A DNA stretch of 33,203 bases from CAYVMN01 sp043808585. GTDB taxonomy: Bacteria; Desulfobacterota; DSM-4660; Desulfatiglandales; Desulfatiglandaceae. Position 1 is the stretch's first letter, and the number at the start of each line of letters is the position of its first letter. The notes beneath the pieces are model-generated. The model made no database searches, was not told the DNA's origin, and saw nothing but the letters and a program-made list of their open reading frames with translations. Shown here piece after piece: positions 14,927 through 23,594 of the stretch. The stretch is taken from contig JAZDES010000061.1 in the NCBI GenBank assembly GCA_043808585.1, positions 1-33,203 of the forward strand. Reading direction: 5' to 3'. The position numbers and the translations under genes are program-made.

Positions 14927-16294
14927 TTACTTATCTGAGAGCGCCAGCTTACGGGTGACATTGTCCTGGATCCAGTGGCTGTCCCACCACTCTATGGGAT
15001 TGACGAAGACCCCGCTCACCATTACGCCAAAATGCAGATGATCTCCACCGGCTAGTCCGGTCTGCCCCGTAGTTCCGATCACCTCGCCTTTGGCGACCTC
15101 CTGGTCCGGCCTTGCAATCATCTTGCTCAGGTGTGAGTAGACCGAGGCAAGCCCCTGGCCGTGGTCCAAGACCACCGTGAGGCCATATATCCCCAGACGG
15201 TCTGCAAATATTACCCGGCCCCTGTTGGCAGCCAGCACATCCGAGTTGGCCAAAGAGGCCAAGTCCACGCCCAGATGTATCTCCTCGTCAATCTTGTTTC
15301 CCTGATAATAATATTCCCGGCGTTCCCCGAATCTTGCCATGTTGGCGGCGTTTTCTTGCCTTAGCCAAGTCCCATCCCACATTCGTTCTCGGCCGGTCTT
15401 TTTCCTTAGATCGTAGAAGGTCTGGTTGTTTTCCTTCCTCAAGTCTCGGTTGATTTGAAGGAACTTATCAATGTCACTTGCTCCTGCACTGAATTGATAA
15501 AACGAGAAATAGGGAAGGATTTGTTTCAAGAATCGGTCTGTAATGTTAACCTTCACTTCCCCCAACTGCCTTTTCCGGACACGGTGGTAAAAATTTGCCC
15601 TAGAGAGGTTCCCAGCCTTATCTTTTGCCCAGAGATATACCTCCGGATCAGGTTTAATATTGCCACGAATAGCGAAATAGCAGAGGTAGAGCCCTTCCCT
15701 GGATTCCTTATCAACGGGAAAGCCCGGGAAGAAAAACTCGTTCACGAAAAGGCCACTTTCGCTAGAATCCGAAGAGACCTGGTACACTATCAGGCCTGCC
15801 CCCCCGAGATTGATATAGTGCAGCCTGCTCACGGCCCTGATGGCCGGCGGGACTGTATCCACAACCATCTTATGCTGAACTAGAGATAGGTTTCCATCCC
15901 CCCCTCTCCTTCTTGAATAATCCCAAACCCGTACCAGCAGGTCGACACGCCCCTGAGTCAGGTTCAGTTTTGAGGGGTCCACAGAAAATTCCGTTTCAAA
16001 GTTATGGGTACCATCCCGATTGAGTAGGCCTTTAAACGGAAATTTCTTTTCGAAAGCCTTTATCTCACGGCCTTCCTGGTTAACTGAGACATTGAGTTCC
16101 CTGAGCCCCCTCTTCATATCGCTAATTGCAAGGGTGAATTTTTGGACTCCTGTGAGGAACTCGGGAAGAGGCTTAAGATCCACGACCGGCTTTTCTCCCT
16201 CAAAAATGCCTGCCAGGAACCAGCCCAGGCCGCCAAGGATGATCACAATCGCCCCTACGGTAAGTAACAGGCCCGCTTTTTTCTTTTCTTGCAT
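14927..16294 (-). CDS. M23-family (LytM-type) metallopeptidase, membrane-anchored
   Basis: The product has 455 residues. It starts with a positively charged segment and one membrane helix (about 7-30, LLLTVGAIVIILGGLGWFLA), so the bulk lies outside the cytoplasmic membrane. The C-terminal domain holds the zinc ligands of LytM peptidases: H340 and D344 in HLGVDLAS, and H421 in GDHLHFG, with H419 as a catalytic partner. It should cleave peptidoglycan cross-links in the periplasm. The middle part (about 40-330) has beta-rich segments with no recognised family. Because all ligands are present, it is probably an active enzyme rather than an EnvC/NlpD-type activator. Confidence 0.88.
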   Translation of the reverse strand: MQEKKKAGLLLTVGAIVIILGGLGWFLAGIFEGEKPVVDLKPLPEFLTGVQKFTLAISDMKRGLRELNVSVNQEGREIKAFEKKFPFKGLLNRDGTHNFETEFSVDPSKLNLTQGRVDLLVRVWDYSRRRGGDGNLSLVQHKMVVDTVPPAIRAVSRLHYINLGGAGLIVYQVSSDSSESGLFVNEFFFPGFPVDKESREGLYLCYFAIRGNIKPDPEVYLWAKDKAGNLSRANFYHRVRKRQLGEVKVNITDRFLKQILPYFSFYQFSAGASDIDKFLQINRDLRKENNQTFYDLRKKTGRERMWDGTWLRQENAANMARFGERREYYYQGNKIDEEIHLGVDLASLANSDVLAANRGRVIFADRLGIYGLTVVLDHGQGLASVYSHLSKMIARPDQEVAKGEVIGTTGQTGLAGGDHLHFGVMVSGVFVNPIEWWDSHWIQDNVTRKLALSDK

Positions 16295-16475
16295 ATATCT
16301 AACTCTCTATTATCTTTACTTTAAATATCCGTGCTCCTGTGCCATGCATCACGCCAAGGAAAGACTTGAACGCATACCGGAAGAGTTGTATAAGATTTTC
16401 CCGGCCATGGAGGAACTTAAATAGCAATTTATGCCTGCAATGGCAAATATTTTTATAATCATTTAGGAAGATGTC

Positions 16476-16940
16476 TTGGAAAGGCCTTATCATATAGGTG
16501 TTATCGGCGCTGGAACGTGTACTGATGCCACTTATCAGATTGCCAGAAATATGGGCTTTGAGATAGGGAAAAGAGGATGGGTCCTCATCTGTGGTGGACT
16601 TGAGGGGGTCATGGAAGGCGCTGCCAGAGGTTGCTCAGAGGCGGGGGGGCTGACCGTGGGCCTTCTACCAGGACTTACCAAGCACTCGGCCAACCCGTTC
16701 ATTCGAGTCCCCATACCCACAGGCCTTGCTGAGGGGAGGAATTTACTTATAGTGAGGGCCTCTGACTTACTGATATCCATATCAGGAGGGTATGGGACCC
16801 TTTCTGAAATTGCTTTGGCCCTTAAGATAAACAAACCGGTAATTGGTCTTGACACCTGGAAAGAGATAGCTGGCATACACTATGCCGCCAACTCCAGGGA
16901 GGCCATTAGGCTGGCGGTTCAACTACTTGGGGAATCTTAG
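16476..16940 (+). CDS. TIGR00725 / LOG-like Rossmann-fold protein
   Basis: The product has 154 residues. The start is TTG 16476, behind AGGA at a normal distance; the nearby ATG at 16471 is out of frame. The protein begins MERPYHIGVIGAGTCTDATY and has LICGGLEGVMEGAARG, AEGRNLLIVRASD and GGYGTLSEIALAL. The GGxGTxxE core is that of the LOG/lysine-decarboxylase-like superfamily, in which some members are cytokinin-type phosphoribohydrolases. Members of the TIGR00725 branch have no proven role. It converges on the amidohydrolase gene, with 19 bases between them. Confidence 0.87.
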   Translation: MERPYHIGVIGAGTCTDATYQIARNMGFEIGKRGWVLICGGLEGVMEGAARGCSEAGGLTVGLLPGLTKHSANPFIRVPIPTGLAEGRNLLIVRASDLLISISGGYGTLSEIALALKINKPVIGLDTWKEIAGIHYAANSREAIRLAVQLLGES

Positions 16941-16955
16941 CCGCCAGCGATACCC

Positions 16956-16968
16956 CGCCTTAAAGGCG
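16956..16968. terminator. Short hairpin between convergent genes
   Basis: CGCCT and AGGCG pair around a TAA loop, followed on the plus strand by TATATTTCT. It overlaps the stop codon of the leftward amidohydrolase gene and follows the TIGR00725 gene by 15 bases. It is a weak terminator candidate. Confidence 0.25.
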
Positions 16969-18321
16969 TATATTTCTGCTGATACCCTTGACCCTTTTCA
17001 TGATCTCTTGGGGGTCTAATGTGATGTGTTTCCTGTCCTTCATAAGCACTTTTCCATTTACGATCACATCCTTCACATCAGCACCATCCGCCGCGTAGAC
17101 CATGGCCGAATATGGATTGTAGAGAGGGCACAGGTGAGGACTATTTAGGTCTACCACAATGATATCTGCCTTTTTCCCCTCCTCAATTGTTCCAATTTCC
17201 TTTTCAAGGCCCAAAACCGCCGCCCCCCATCGGGTAGACATCCTGAGGGCGGTCCGAGCATCCAGGCTGCCGGGGTCCTGTTCCGTGACCTTGCTGAGCT
17301 TGGCGGCAATGTCCATTTCCTGAAAAAGATCCAGGTTATTGTTTGATGAGCACCCGTCTGTACCCAGCCCCACTGTCAAACCCATTTTCAACATATTCGA
17401 GACCCTAGCCGTTCCGGAGCCGAGTTTCATGCTGCTCTCGGGGCAATGGACAATCCTGACTCCCTTTTCCCTGAGACACTCCATCTCCCCATGATCCAGA
17501 TGGACAGCGTGCACGGCAATAAGACTGGAGTTTATGACGCCCAATCCATCCAGATAATGAACCGGTCTTACCCCAGCCCTCTTCATAATCTCCGTGACCT
17601 CTTCACGGGTTTCAGAAAGGTGTATCTGAAGGGGAAGGTTGAACTCCTGCGATAGCTCGGTTGCAGCCCTCAGGGTCCGTTCGGAACAGGTGATGGGGCT
17701 GTGACAAAAGACATCCGGCGTGATCAGCCCGGAGAATCCCTGCCAGTCCTCTATGAATCTTCTTGCTGCGGCTATATTCTCTTTCGGGTCTTCAACCCCT
17801 GGCGCAGGGAAGTCTATGACCCCTTGACCAATAAGGGCCCTAAGCCCTGACTCCTTTACTGCGCGAACCGTACCATCCTGAAAAAAATACCCATCCGCAA
17901 AGCAGGTGGTCCCCGATGAAATCATCTCAAGGCACGCAAGGAGAGAGCCCCAGTAGACCGTATCCGGGTTAAGGAACCTTGACTCAGCAGGGAAGATCTT
18001 TTCAAAAAGCCATTCCCTCAATGGTAAGTCGTCGGCAATGCCCCTGAATAGGCTCATGGCTGCGTGGGTGTGGCCATTGATCAGCCCCGGCATGACCAAG
18101 CAGTCCCTGGCATCAATGACTTCCCTTGGAGAACAGCTCTTATCTCTTTCTTCCTCGACCCTCTGAATCCGGGTTATCCGCCCATCGTCTATAAAGACCC
18201 TGGCATCAGAAATAGGCTCCTCATCCTCCACCATTGTGATAAGTATTCCCCCATCTATTAGGATATCCGGGGCCTTTTCTGGCCGGCTGAAATCCTGACC
18301 GTTCCTATGCACGGAAGTCAC
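16960..18321 (-). CDS. mtaD: Amidohydrolase, S-adenosylhomocysteine / methylthioadenosine deaminase type
   Basis: The product has 453 residues, close to the MtaD/SsnA length. Metal-site motifs of the cytosine-deaminase-like amidohydrolases are all present: NGHTHAAMSLFRGIADDLPL, HLSETREE, HAVHLDHGE and GTDGCSSNNNLDLFQEM. Such enzymes deaminate S-adenosylhomocysteine, methylthioadenosine or related nucleosides. The exact substrate cannot be told from sequence. The likely start is GTG 18321, six bases after GGAGGTG. The gene is divergent from the DUF1015 gene. The symbol is by family resemblance. Confidence 0.85.
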   Translation of the reverse strand: MTSVHRNGQDFSRPEKAPDILIDGGILITMVEDEEPISDARVFIDDGRITRIQRVEEERDKSCSPREVIDARDCLVMPGLINGHTHAAMSLFRGIADDLPLREWLFEKIFPAESRFLNPDTVYWGSLLACLEMISSGTTCFADGYFFQDGTVRAVKESGLRALIGQGVIDFPAPGVEDPKENIAAARRFIEDWQGFSGLITPDVFCHSPITCSERTLRAATELSQEFNLPLQIHLSETREEVTEIMKRAGVRPVHYLDGLGVINSSLIAVHAVHLDHGEMECLREKGVRIVHCPESSMKLGSGTARVSNMLKMGLTVGLGTDGCSSNNNLDLFQEMDIAAKLSKVTEQDPGSLDARTALRMSTRWGAAVLGLEKEIGTIEEGKKADIIVVDLNSPHLCPLYNPYSAMVYAADGADVKDVIVNGKVLMKDRKHITLDPQEIMKRVKGISRNIRL

Positions 18322-18349
18322 TTAGAACACCTCCTTGCCCCAAATTCCC

Positions 18350-18377
18350 TTGACACATTTCTCTTATCGCGTGAAAT
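18350..18377 (+). promoter_or_regulatory. Sigma70-type promoter for the DUF1015-trmN6 operon
   Basis: A perfect TTGACA (18350-18355) and TGAAAT (18372-18377) are 16 bases apart. Transcription would start near 18384, about 40 bases before the DUF1015 ATG. Confidence 0.45.
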
Positions 18378-18422
18378 TAGGGCTTCAATTTCGTCATATT
18401 AGAAAAGGACAAGGATCAAGAA

Positions 18423-19778
18423 ATGGCTATTATCGCCCCATTTAAGGGATTAACATATGACTTTCACAAAAGGCAAGACCTCGCAAGATTGGTGGCCCCA
18501 CCATATGACGTCATTTCGGAGAAGCAACAGGAAAGGTATTACCAGGAAGATCCCCATAATGTCATCCGTTTGATCTTGGGCAAGAAAAAAACCGGAGACT
18601 CTGATTGGGATAATAGGTATACCCGTGCCGCCGACTACCTTTCGAGGTGGGAATCCGATGGCACCCTGCTCCGTGCCAATCAACCCTGCCTATATGTTTC
18701 GTCCCTGAGCTACAATCCAGGGGGGGGAGAGCCCCGACGAACCCGGTGGGGCCTAATTGCCCTGGTCCGGATAGAAGAGGAGGGCAGCAGTGTGATCCTT
18801 CCACATGAGAGGACCTTCTCGGCCCACAGAAATGACCGGTTAATGCTCATGAGGGCCTGCAATTGCCAGTTAAGTCAGGTATTCGGTCTTTTTGAAGATC
18901 CCGATGATACCGTACTTGACATGTGCAAAAGGGCCATTGACGCCTCCCCCCAGATCGCCTTCGATTATGAAGATGAAACCCAACACCAGCTGTGGACCTT
19001 GCAAAACCCTCAGTTATTCAGGGAGGTGGCTGATGCCATGTTGAAAACTCCCATATATATCGCAGACGGTCACCACCGTTACGAGACCTCGCGTAACTTC
19101 AGAAACATTATGAGGGCCAGGTACGGAAGCCGTCCTGCCAACAGGTCTTATGAATTTGTGATGATGTATCTTTCCAATATGAATGACAAGGGCTTGACAA
19201 TCCTTCCCTCACATCGACTCATTAGTGCTGTACCTGACTTTCGGCTTGATCCATTTCTAAGGAAGGTAGAGGAGTGGTTCGACATTTCAGGGTTTCCACT
19301 CTCGGGCCACGGTGCCCTTGAGGAATCCATCACCATCAAAAGGAAACTCCAAGGGACCGGGGTTAGAGGGACGAACATTGCATTTTATCAACACGGCTCA
19401 AAACAATACTACCTCTTCTCATTTAAGGAAGGTGCAAGAGAGAAGATGGGTGATGACCTTCATCCGTCGCTCAGGAAGCTTGATGTCCTCGTACTTTCCC
19501 GGTTTATCCTCCAGAGGGCCCTCGGTTTCAGCAAAGAAGATCTGGATGACGAAAAGACGTTCCACTATCAAAGCAACATGGAGACGGCCATTTCCGATGT
19601 GCAGTCGGGGGCCTATCAAATGGCATTTATGCTGAACCCCACCAGGGCGGACCAGGTCAAAGAGGTGGCAAGCAACTCCCTTGTCATGCCCAGGAAATCA
19701 ACCTATTTCTATCCCAAGGTATTATCAGGTCTGGTCTTTAATAAGATAGATCCTCATGAAATCATCCAGGTCCCATGA
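18423..19778 (+). CDS. DUF1015 family protein
   Basis: The product has 451 residues, within the family range. It begins MAIIAPFKGLTYDFHKRQDL and has the hallmarks VAPPYDVIS near residue 25, NVIRLILGK, ILPHERTF and IADGHHRYETS. DUF1015 proteins are widespread in anaerobes and have no settled function. No membrane segment is visible. AAGGA precedes the ATG. The 3' end overlaps the start of the following methyltransferase gene by 23 bases, so the two are translated together. Confidence 0.92.
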   Translation: MAIIAPFKGLTYDFHKRQDLARLVAPPYDVISEKQQERYYQEDPHNVIRLILGKKKTGDSDWDNRYTRAADYLSRWESDGTLLRANQPCLYVSSLSYNPGGGEPRRTRWGLIALVRIEEEGSSVILPHERTFSAHRNDRLMLMRACNCQLSQVFGLFEDPDDTVLDMCKRAIDASPQIAFDYEDETQHQLWTLQNPQLFREVADAMLKTPIYIADGHHRYETSRNFRNIMRARYGSRPANRSYEFVMMYLSNMNDKGLTILPSHRLISAVPDFRLDPFLRKVEEWFDISGFPLSGHGALEESITIKRKLQGTGVRGTNIAFYQHGSKQYYLFSFKEGAREKMGDDLHPSLRKLDVLVLSRFILQRALGFSKEDLDDEKTFHYQSNMETAISDVQSGAYQMAFMLNPTRADQVKEVASNSLVMPRKSTYFYPKVLSGLVFNKIDPHEIIQVP

Positions 19779-20484
19779 TATTATCCTGTGGCCCGACGAA
19801 TCTATTGACTGTTTCATGGAGGGCCGCCTCAAGCTGATCCAATCCAGAGATGGCTACAGATTTTCCATTGATGCCATCCTGCTCTCGGAATTTGTGACCA
19901 TAAGACCCGAAGATGTGGTGGTCGACCTGGGAACAGGCTGCGGCATAATTCTCCTGATTTTGCTTCTGACAAGACCGGTTGGACATGCCTTTGGACTTGA
20001 GATTCAAAAAGAACTCGCCGCTCAGGCAAAGCGAAATGCCAAGCTCAATGGATTCGAGAGGAAGATGGAGGTTATTATTGGGGATATCAGACGTCCCCCT
20101 GTGACCAGGGACTGGGCGGATGTGGTCATTTGCAACCCCCCTTATCGCCAGTTAAAAAGCGGCCGCATCAACCCCGATCCCCGCAGGGCCGTCGCAAGGC
20201 ATGAATTACTGACCTCCATTGATGATATCTTGATGGCAGCTACGGGGTTGCTTCGGAAGAAGGGGAAGCTGACGTTGATTTATCCGTCTGCTCGTCTGAC
20301 GGACATCTTGGGCCGCATGCGCTATTTTGGCCTGGAACCCAAACGCCTCCGTATCATTTATCCCAACCTGCAATCCCAAGCCAGGCTGACGCTAATAGAG
20401 GGCTGTTTAGGCGGAAGTCCGGGGTTGGAGGTAGACCCGCCCTTAATTGGACAGGGGAATTTCTCTATTTCGGACCGACCCTGA
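19756..20484 (+). CDS. trmN6: tRNA1(Val) A37 N6-methyltransferase family protein
   Basis: The product has 242 residues. It has the SAM-binding motif VVDLGTGCGIILLILL at about 55-70, the acidic residue of motif II in FGLEIQKELA, and the N6-adenine catalytic motif NPPY in VVICNPPYRQLKSGR. The RINPDPRRAVARHE segment after it is typical of TrmN6/YfiC, which methylates A37 of valine tRNA in E. coli. A few other small-molecule or protein methyltransferases share the fold, so the substrate is inferred. The start at 19756 lies inside the DUF1015 gene; a later ATG at 19816 is possible. Its end overlaps the convergent DUF721 gene by 20 bases. Confidence 0.86.
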   Translation: MKSSRSHDIILWPDESIDCFMEGRLKLIQSRDGYRFSIDAILLSEFVTIRPEDVVVDLGTGCGIILLILLLTRPVGHAFGLEIQKELAAQAKRNAKLNGFERKMEVIIGDIRRPPVTRDWADVVICNPPYRQLKSGRINPDPRRAVARHELLTSIDDILMAATGLLRKKGKLTLIYPSARLTDILGRMRYFGLEPKRLRIIYPNLQSQARLTLIEGCLGGSPGLEVDPPLIGQGNFSISDRP

Positions 20485-20773
20485 ATTCTATCTTTCTTAC
20501 GGCTTCTCGGCCCAGGGTCTCATTTAGTTTTCGTCTGATATCCTTCTCCATGAATTTCAGTTCCTGAAGCCAAATGGGTTCCGCGACCCAGACCCTGAGC
20601 ACCCCATCCTTGATCCAGGAAGGCCTTGCACTATTTGAAATGGAAGGGCCGACCACCCTATCCCATTCTTCCCAAATGCAGGCATCTCTGGGGTTAAAGG
20701 GTAAGGTACCATCCTCAAGGAGGCTGCCGATAATGTCCCTTATAGATGTAAGCGAGTCTTTGTCTACGGCCAT
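20465..20773 (-). CDS. DUF721 / DciA-like protein
   Basis: The product has 102 residues. The pattern IWEEWDRVVGPSISNSARPS followed by WIKDGVLRVWVAEPIWLQEL is that of DUF721. Relatives include DciA, the replicative helicase loader of bacteria that lack DnaC. Whether this short copy has that job is not shown. It is convergent with trmN6, overlapping it by 20 bases, and stands alone on the minus strand. Confidence 0.82.
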   Translation of the reverse strand: MAVDKDSLTSIRDIIGSLLEDGTLPFNPRDACIWEEWDRVVGPSISNSARPSWIKDGVLRVWVAEPIWLQELKFMEKDIRRKLNETLGREAVRKIEFRVGPK

Positions 20774-21075
20774 CTATCGATGCCTCCCCCATATTAAAAA
20801 AAACGGTATCTTCCTCAGATGGCTGCCTACCGGATGACCAAATCAGATGAGAGATTAATGACACTGAAAGATCAATATTAGATGTTGCTGACACCATTGT
20901 CAAGAAATCGTCCTTATTGAATCTTTATCCCTTGACCTAACAGAGTTTTGCTTATATGCTTAATTATCTGGCCTTCATGACCCGGTGAGTTTAGGTGAAC
21001 GTATATTTTGGTCAGAATCGTCTGTCAGGATAATCTTAAAAGCTATTTTTGAGAGCTACATAAGGGAGTGGTAAT
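20774..21075. other. Intergenic region upstream of hflK
   Basis: This 302-base region between the leftward DUF721 gene and hflK holds one good sigma70-type promoter for hflK (20932-20960). Nothing else is recognised. Confidence 0.5.
20932..20960 (+). promoter_or_regulatory. Sigma70-type promoter for hflK-hflC
   Basis: TTGACC (20932-20937) and TATGCT (20955-20960) are exactly 17 bases apart. Transcription would start near 20967, about 110 bases before the hflK ATG. Confidence 0.5.
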
Positions 21076-22137
21076 ATGGCCTGGGATTGGGATAAGCTAC
21101 AGGAACGAAAGAAGGGTTCCTCGGGGCGAGGAACCGGAGGTCCTACGGACATGGGTGAGGTCCTTGAAAAGATCAAGGGTGCCAGGGGAAAACTCCCCGG
21201 AAAGACCTGGATTATCATTGTCGTAATCATACTTATCATCCTGGGCTCCAGCTGTTTTTATACAGTTGGCGTAGATGAGGTCGGCATTGTCCAGAGGTTT
21301 GGAAAATATATAAGGACATCCCAACCAGGCCTCAGCTTTAAGCTGCCCAGGGGGATCGAAAAGGTCACCAAGGTCAGGGTCAGATATGTCTTCAAGGAGG
21401 AATTCGGCCTCAGGACTATTGAGGCCGGCGTGCGGACCCGATATGCGCCAGGCGATGCCTACGAGAGCGAATCCTTAATGCTTACCGGAGATCTTAATGT
21501 GGCCGTTGTACCCTGGATAGTCCAGTACCGCATCAATAATCCGTTCAATTACCTGTTTAAGGTACATAACCCTAGGGTAACATTCAGGGATTTGGCTGAA
21601 GCCAGCATGCGCTTGATAGTGGGGGACAGCAGCATCAACGAGGTCATCAGTAAGAGGGAGGAACTCGCCGCAAAGAATAAGGACCTGCTGCAGAAGTTCC
21701 TGGATGAGGCCGAAACCGGTATCAAAGTTGTCAACGTGGAGATGAAGAAAACTAATGTTCCGCAACCTGTTCAGCCATCCTTTAATGAGGTGAACCAGGC
21801 AGTCCAGGAAAAGGAGAGGATGATCTATCAAGCCAGGGAGGCCTACAACAAGGTCATCCCTGCTGCCAGGGGGCAGGCCGAAAAGACCATTAAGGGAGCC
21901 GAGGGTTACGCCCTTGACCGAGTGAACCGGGCAAAGGGTGATGCTGCCAGGTTTCTCGAATTCTATAAGGCATATACCACTGCCGAAGACGTAACCAAGA
22001 GACGGCTCTACCTGGAAGCCATGCAGACAATCCTCCCCAAGATGGGGGCCAAGTATGTTGTGGATGCAGAACAAAAGAACCTTCTCCCTCTGCTCAATCT
22101 CGGGAAATCCCTGGGCAGCAAAGAAGGAGGGAAATAA
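21076..22137 (+). CDS. hflK: FtsH protease modulator HflK
   Basis: The product has 353 residues. A Gly-rich cytoplasmic head (MAWDWDKLQERKKGSSGRG) is followed by one membrane helix at about 44-63 (TWIIIVVIILIILGSS) and a large SPFH/band-7 domain starting at VGVDEVGIVQRFGKY. HflK and HflC form a large complex around the membrane protease FtsH and limit its access to substrates. The C-terminal half is helical with charged repeats, as usual. GGGAGTGG lies before the ATG. The stop codon shares one base with the hflC start (TAATG). Confidence 0.95.
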   Translation: MAWDWDKLQERKKGSSGRGTGGPTDMGEVLEKIKGARGKLPGKTWIIIVVIILIILGSSCFYTVGVDEVGIVQRFGKYIRTSQPGLSFKLPRGIEKVTKVRVRYVFKEEFGLRTIEAGVRTRYAPGDAYESESLMLTGDLNVAVVPWIVQYRINNPFNYLFKVHNPRVTFRDLAEASMRLIVGDSSINEVISKREELAAKNKDLLQKFLDEAETGIKVVNVEMKKTNVPQPVQPSFNEVNQAVQEKERMIYQAREAYNKVIPAARGQAEKTIKGAEGYALDRVNRAKGDAARFLEFYKAYTTAEDVTKRRLYLEAMQTILPKMGAKYVVDAEQKNLLPLLNLGKSLGSKEGGK

Positions 22138-23069
22138 TGAAATTCAAGACCTTGATTATCCCTATTATCATCATCTTAGTTGTCGTCTTTTCCGCGGCCT
22201 ATGTTGTCGATGAAACCGAGCAGGTGGTTATTACCCAGTTCGGAAAGGCCATAGGCAAACCCAAGACCGAGCCGGGCCTCTATTTCAAGATTCCGATCAT
22301 CCAGCAGGCAAACTATTTTCCCAAGAACCTGCTCGAATGGGACGGAGACCCTGGTCAGGTCCCTACCCTGGACAAGACCTTCATTTGGGTGGACACCTTT
22401 GCGAGGTGGAAGATTGTCAATCCCTTAAAGTTCTTCGAGACTGTCAGCAATGTGGTAGGTGCCCTTGCACGCCTGGACGACATAATAGATGCGGCGGTAC
22501 GCAACTTTATAACCTCCTATCCACTAATCGAGACGGTCCGAAACACCGACCGGGAACTGGACACCTTCGAAGTGGGCGTGGGCAATGTCCAGGAAGAGAG
22601 GCCCCTGGGTAAGGTCTCTACAGGGAGAGGGAAGATTACCAACCTGATAATGAAACAGGCCCAGCCCAAGCTCACGGACTTCGGCATCGAGCTTGTTGAC
22701 GTGCAGTTAAAGCGTCTGAACTATGTTGAGGAGGTCCAGAAATCTGTTTATGGGAGAATGATTGCCGAAAGAAAGCAGATTGCCCAAAAATTCCGCTCCG
22801 AGGGTGAAGGGGAGGCCCGTAAGATAGAGGGCAGCCAGGAAAAGGACCTGAAGAAAATCACCTCAGAGGCATATAAGACGGCCCAGGAGATAATGGGAGG
22901 GGCAGATGCAGAATCGACCCTTATCTATGCACAGGCATACAGCAAAGATCCTGATTTTTATTCCTTTCTGAAGTCACTGGATGTCTATGAAAAGACCATG
23001 GACAAGGACAGTTCACTTGTCCTTTCAACGGATTCGGCCTTTCTGAAATACTTTAAGAGTTACAAGTAA
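22137..23069 (+). CDS. hflC: FtsH protease modulator HflC
   Basis: The product has 310 residues. An N-terminal membrane helix (about 4-24, TLIIPIIIILVVVFSAAYVV) is followed by the SPFH domain, with ETEQVVITQFGKAIG and EPGLYFKIP. KIEGSQEKDLKKITSEAY and GGADAESTLIYAQAYSKDPD are typical of HflC. It is coupled to hflK by a one-base overlap and has AAGGAGGG ahead of its start. Both proteins sit at the membrane with FtsH. Confidence 0.95.
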   Translation: MKFKTLIIPIIIILVVVFSAAYVVDETEQVVITQFGKAIGKPKTEPGLYFKIPIIQQANYFPKNLLEWDGDPGQVPTLDKTFIWVDTFARWKIVNPLKFFETVSNVVGALARLDDIIDAAVRNFITSYPLIETVRNTDRELDTFEVGVGNVQEERPLGKVSTGRGKITNLIMKQAQPKLTDFGIELVDVQLKRLNYVEEVQKSVYGRMIAERKQIAQKFRSEGEGEARKIEGSQEKDLKKITSEAYKTAQEIMGGADAESTLIYAQAYSKDPDFYSFLKSLDVYEKTMDKDSSLVLSTDSAFLKYFKSYK

Positions 23070-23111
23070 CATATTGTTGATTATATGTTTTGTGTCTTGA
23101 GGAGCAGTAGA

Positions 23112-23594
23112 ATGGTAAGAACGGAAATATCCCTTTTTCTGGAAAATGTCCCAGGGCAACTTGGGAAATTGGCGAGCAATCTATCGGCAGCCGGCATCAA
23201 TATTGATGCCTTGACCATTCAGGACGCCTCAGAGTATGTCCAGGAACTCTTCAGGGCCAGGGGAAAATCCCTGAAAAGGGTAGCGCCGGCGGCCAGCTAT
23301 GGTTCCATGAAGAAGGACTCGGCAGATCACGCCCTTATACGACTCCTGGTTGAGAATACCGATAAGGCGATCGACCTCCTGTCCAAGGAGGGTTATATAT
23401 TCGACATCATGCCGGTGATTGCCCTCGAGATCGAAAATAGACCCGGCACCCTGGCCCAAATGGCAAAGAAATTCGGGGAAGAGGGCATCAATATCAATTA
23501 CGTCTACGGTTCGGCCCTCCCAGGGCAAGAAAAGGCACTCTTCATATTCTGCCCGGAAGATATTGAGCTTGCGGCAAAGATCTTTAAAGATTAA
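23112..23594 (+). CDS. Double ACT-domain protein
   Basis: The product has 160 residues. ATG 23112 is chosen over an upstream ATG at 23085 because GAGGAG lies seven bases ahead. The two ACT domains are near 1-65 (VRTEISLFLENVPGQLGKLA) and 90-160 (ALEIENRPGTLAQMAKKFGE). ACT pairs usually bind amino acids and act as allosteric regulators. With no enzyme domain attached, the partner is unknown. The linker contains a Lys/Arg-rich stretch. The end overlaps the convergent recJ gene by four bases. Confidence 0.85.
   Translation: MVRTEISLFLENVPGQLGKLASNLSAAGINIDALTIQDASEYVQELFRARGKSLKRVAPAASYGSMKKDSADHALIRLLVENTDKAIDLLSKEGYIFDIMPVIALEIENRPGTLAQMAKKFGEEGININYVYGSALPGQEKALFIFCPEDIELAAKIFKD

Noticed and set aside
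16345..16425. 26-codon open frame before the TIGR00725 gene
   Set aside because: The composition is protein-like, but there is no ribosome site and nothing to compare it with.
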